Below, piece after piece: positions 17,385 through 17,500 of a stretch of 17,500 nucleotides of DNA. The translations under genes and the position numbers were made by a program. The first letter of the stretch is position 1, and every line of letters starts with the position of its first letter. The stretch covers positions 3,542,501 to 3,560,000 of the forward strand of contig CAUJGJ010000332.1 in the NCBI GenBank assembly GCA_963170055.1. Direction: 5' to 3'. Below the pieces are notes generated by a model. The model was not told the origin of the DNA and did not search any database. It saw only the letters and a program-made list of their open reading frames with translations. Source of the DNA: Halisarca cf. caerulea (Eukaryota; Porifera; Demospongiae; Chondrillida; Halisarcidae).

Positions 17385-17500
17385 ACTGGATAGAACCCTG
17401 CTAGGTTACTTACCTTAATGACATATGACCAGAGGGTACACTTTGAGAAAAATAATAATTATGGTGTTAAAGGGTGTCATCCATCTTCACGCTTTATGAT

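Larger units (their letters stand above)
14643..17400 (+). mobile_element. Second copy of the TG-carrying transposon, split by a 2-kb insertion
   Basis: The left part (14643-14939) starts TAGGGTTCTACC and matches the start of the copy at 13325 (TTTAAATTTTGGGGGGGA, TACAGTGAATGA, GACATCTATAAACACATG). The right part (16943-17400) resumes in the same family text (GCTGATTTTGATACTCAAGT) and ends GATAGAACCCTG. CTAGG lies outside both ends (14638-14642 and 17401-17405). The two halves are therefore one insertion with a 5-bp target duplication, about 755 bp before it was interrupted. Confidence 0.75.

Overview
The window looks like metazoan, intron-bearing, AT-rich DNA with few genes and many transposon remnants. 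A marine sponge (demosponge) is my best guess. The reasons are the style of the kinase, the LINE C-termini, frequent ATGCATGC words, and many small TA-flanked inverted-repeat elements. The species cannot be fixed from the sequence alone. There are no bacterial-type operons, no tRNA or rRNA gene that I can see, and no CRISPR array.

Layout. Bases 1-374 are the decayed C-terminal end of a LINE (non-LTR retrotransposon). Bases 2192-3567 hold two coiled-coil exons that form the 3' end of a plus-strand gene (gene A), whose start lies off the left edge or is not recognisable. Bases 3632-6040 hold a long hairpin, a TA-flanked MITE, a fold-back repeat, and broken exon-like pieces around a 350-bp TG microsatellite. 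Bases 6262-9700 are mostly old repeats, including a minus-strand LINE fragment (about 9000-9690). Bases 9847-13251 hold the best gene in the window (gene B): a complete protein kinase domain in one exon, followed by three short phase-0 coiled-coil exons. The last two of these are 18-codon duplicates of each other. The gene has no visible stop and probably continues past the window. From 13325 to 17400 the putative intron is filled by a TG-carrying DNA transposon family. It occurs as a 1.1-kb copy and then as a second copy split by a 2.0-kb insertion, which itself holds two further small inverted-repeat elements.

Genes A and B share one plan: short, phase-symmetric exons coding charged, Gln/Glu/Lys-rich helices. 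Gene B joins these to a kinase. Such exons can be gained or lost without breaking the frame, and the near-identical pair in gene B shows this has happened. I infer, but cannot show, that A and B are tandem members of one kinase plus coiled-coil family.

The most interesting points are the modular coiled-coil exons of gene B, two possible C-terminal ends for gene A, a transposon family that spreads TG microsatellites and appears to make 5-bp target duplications, and the nested insertion at 14643-17400.
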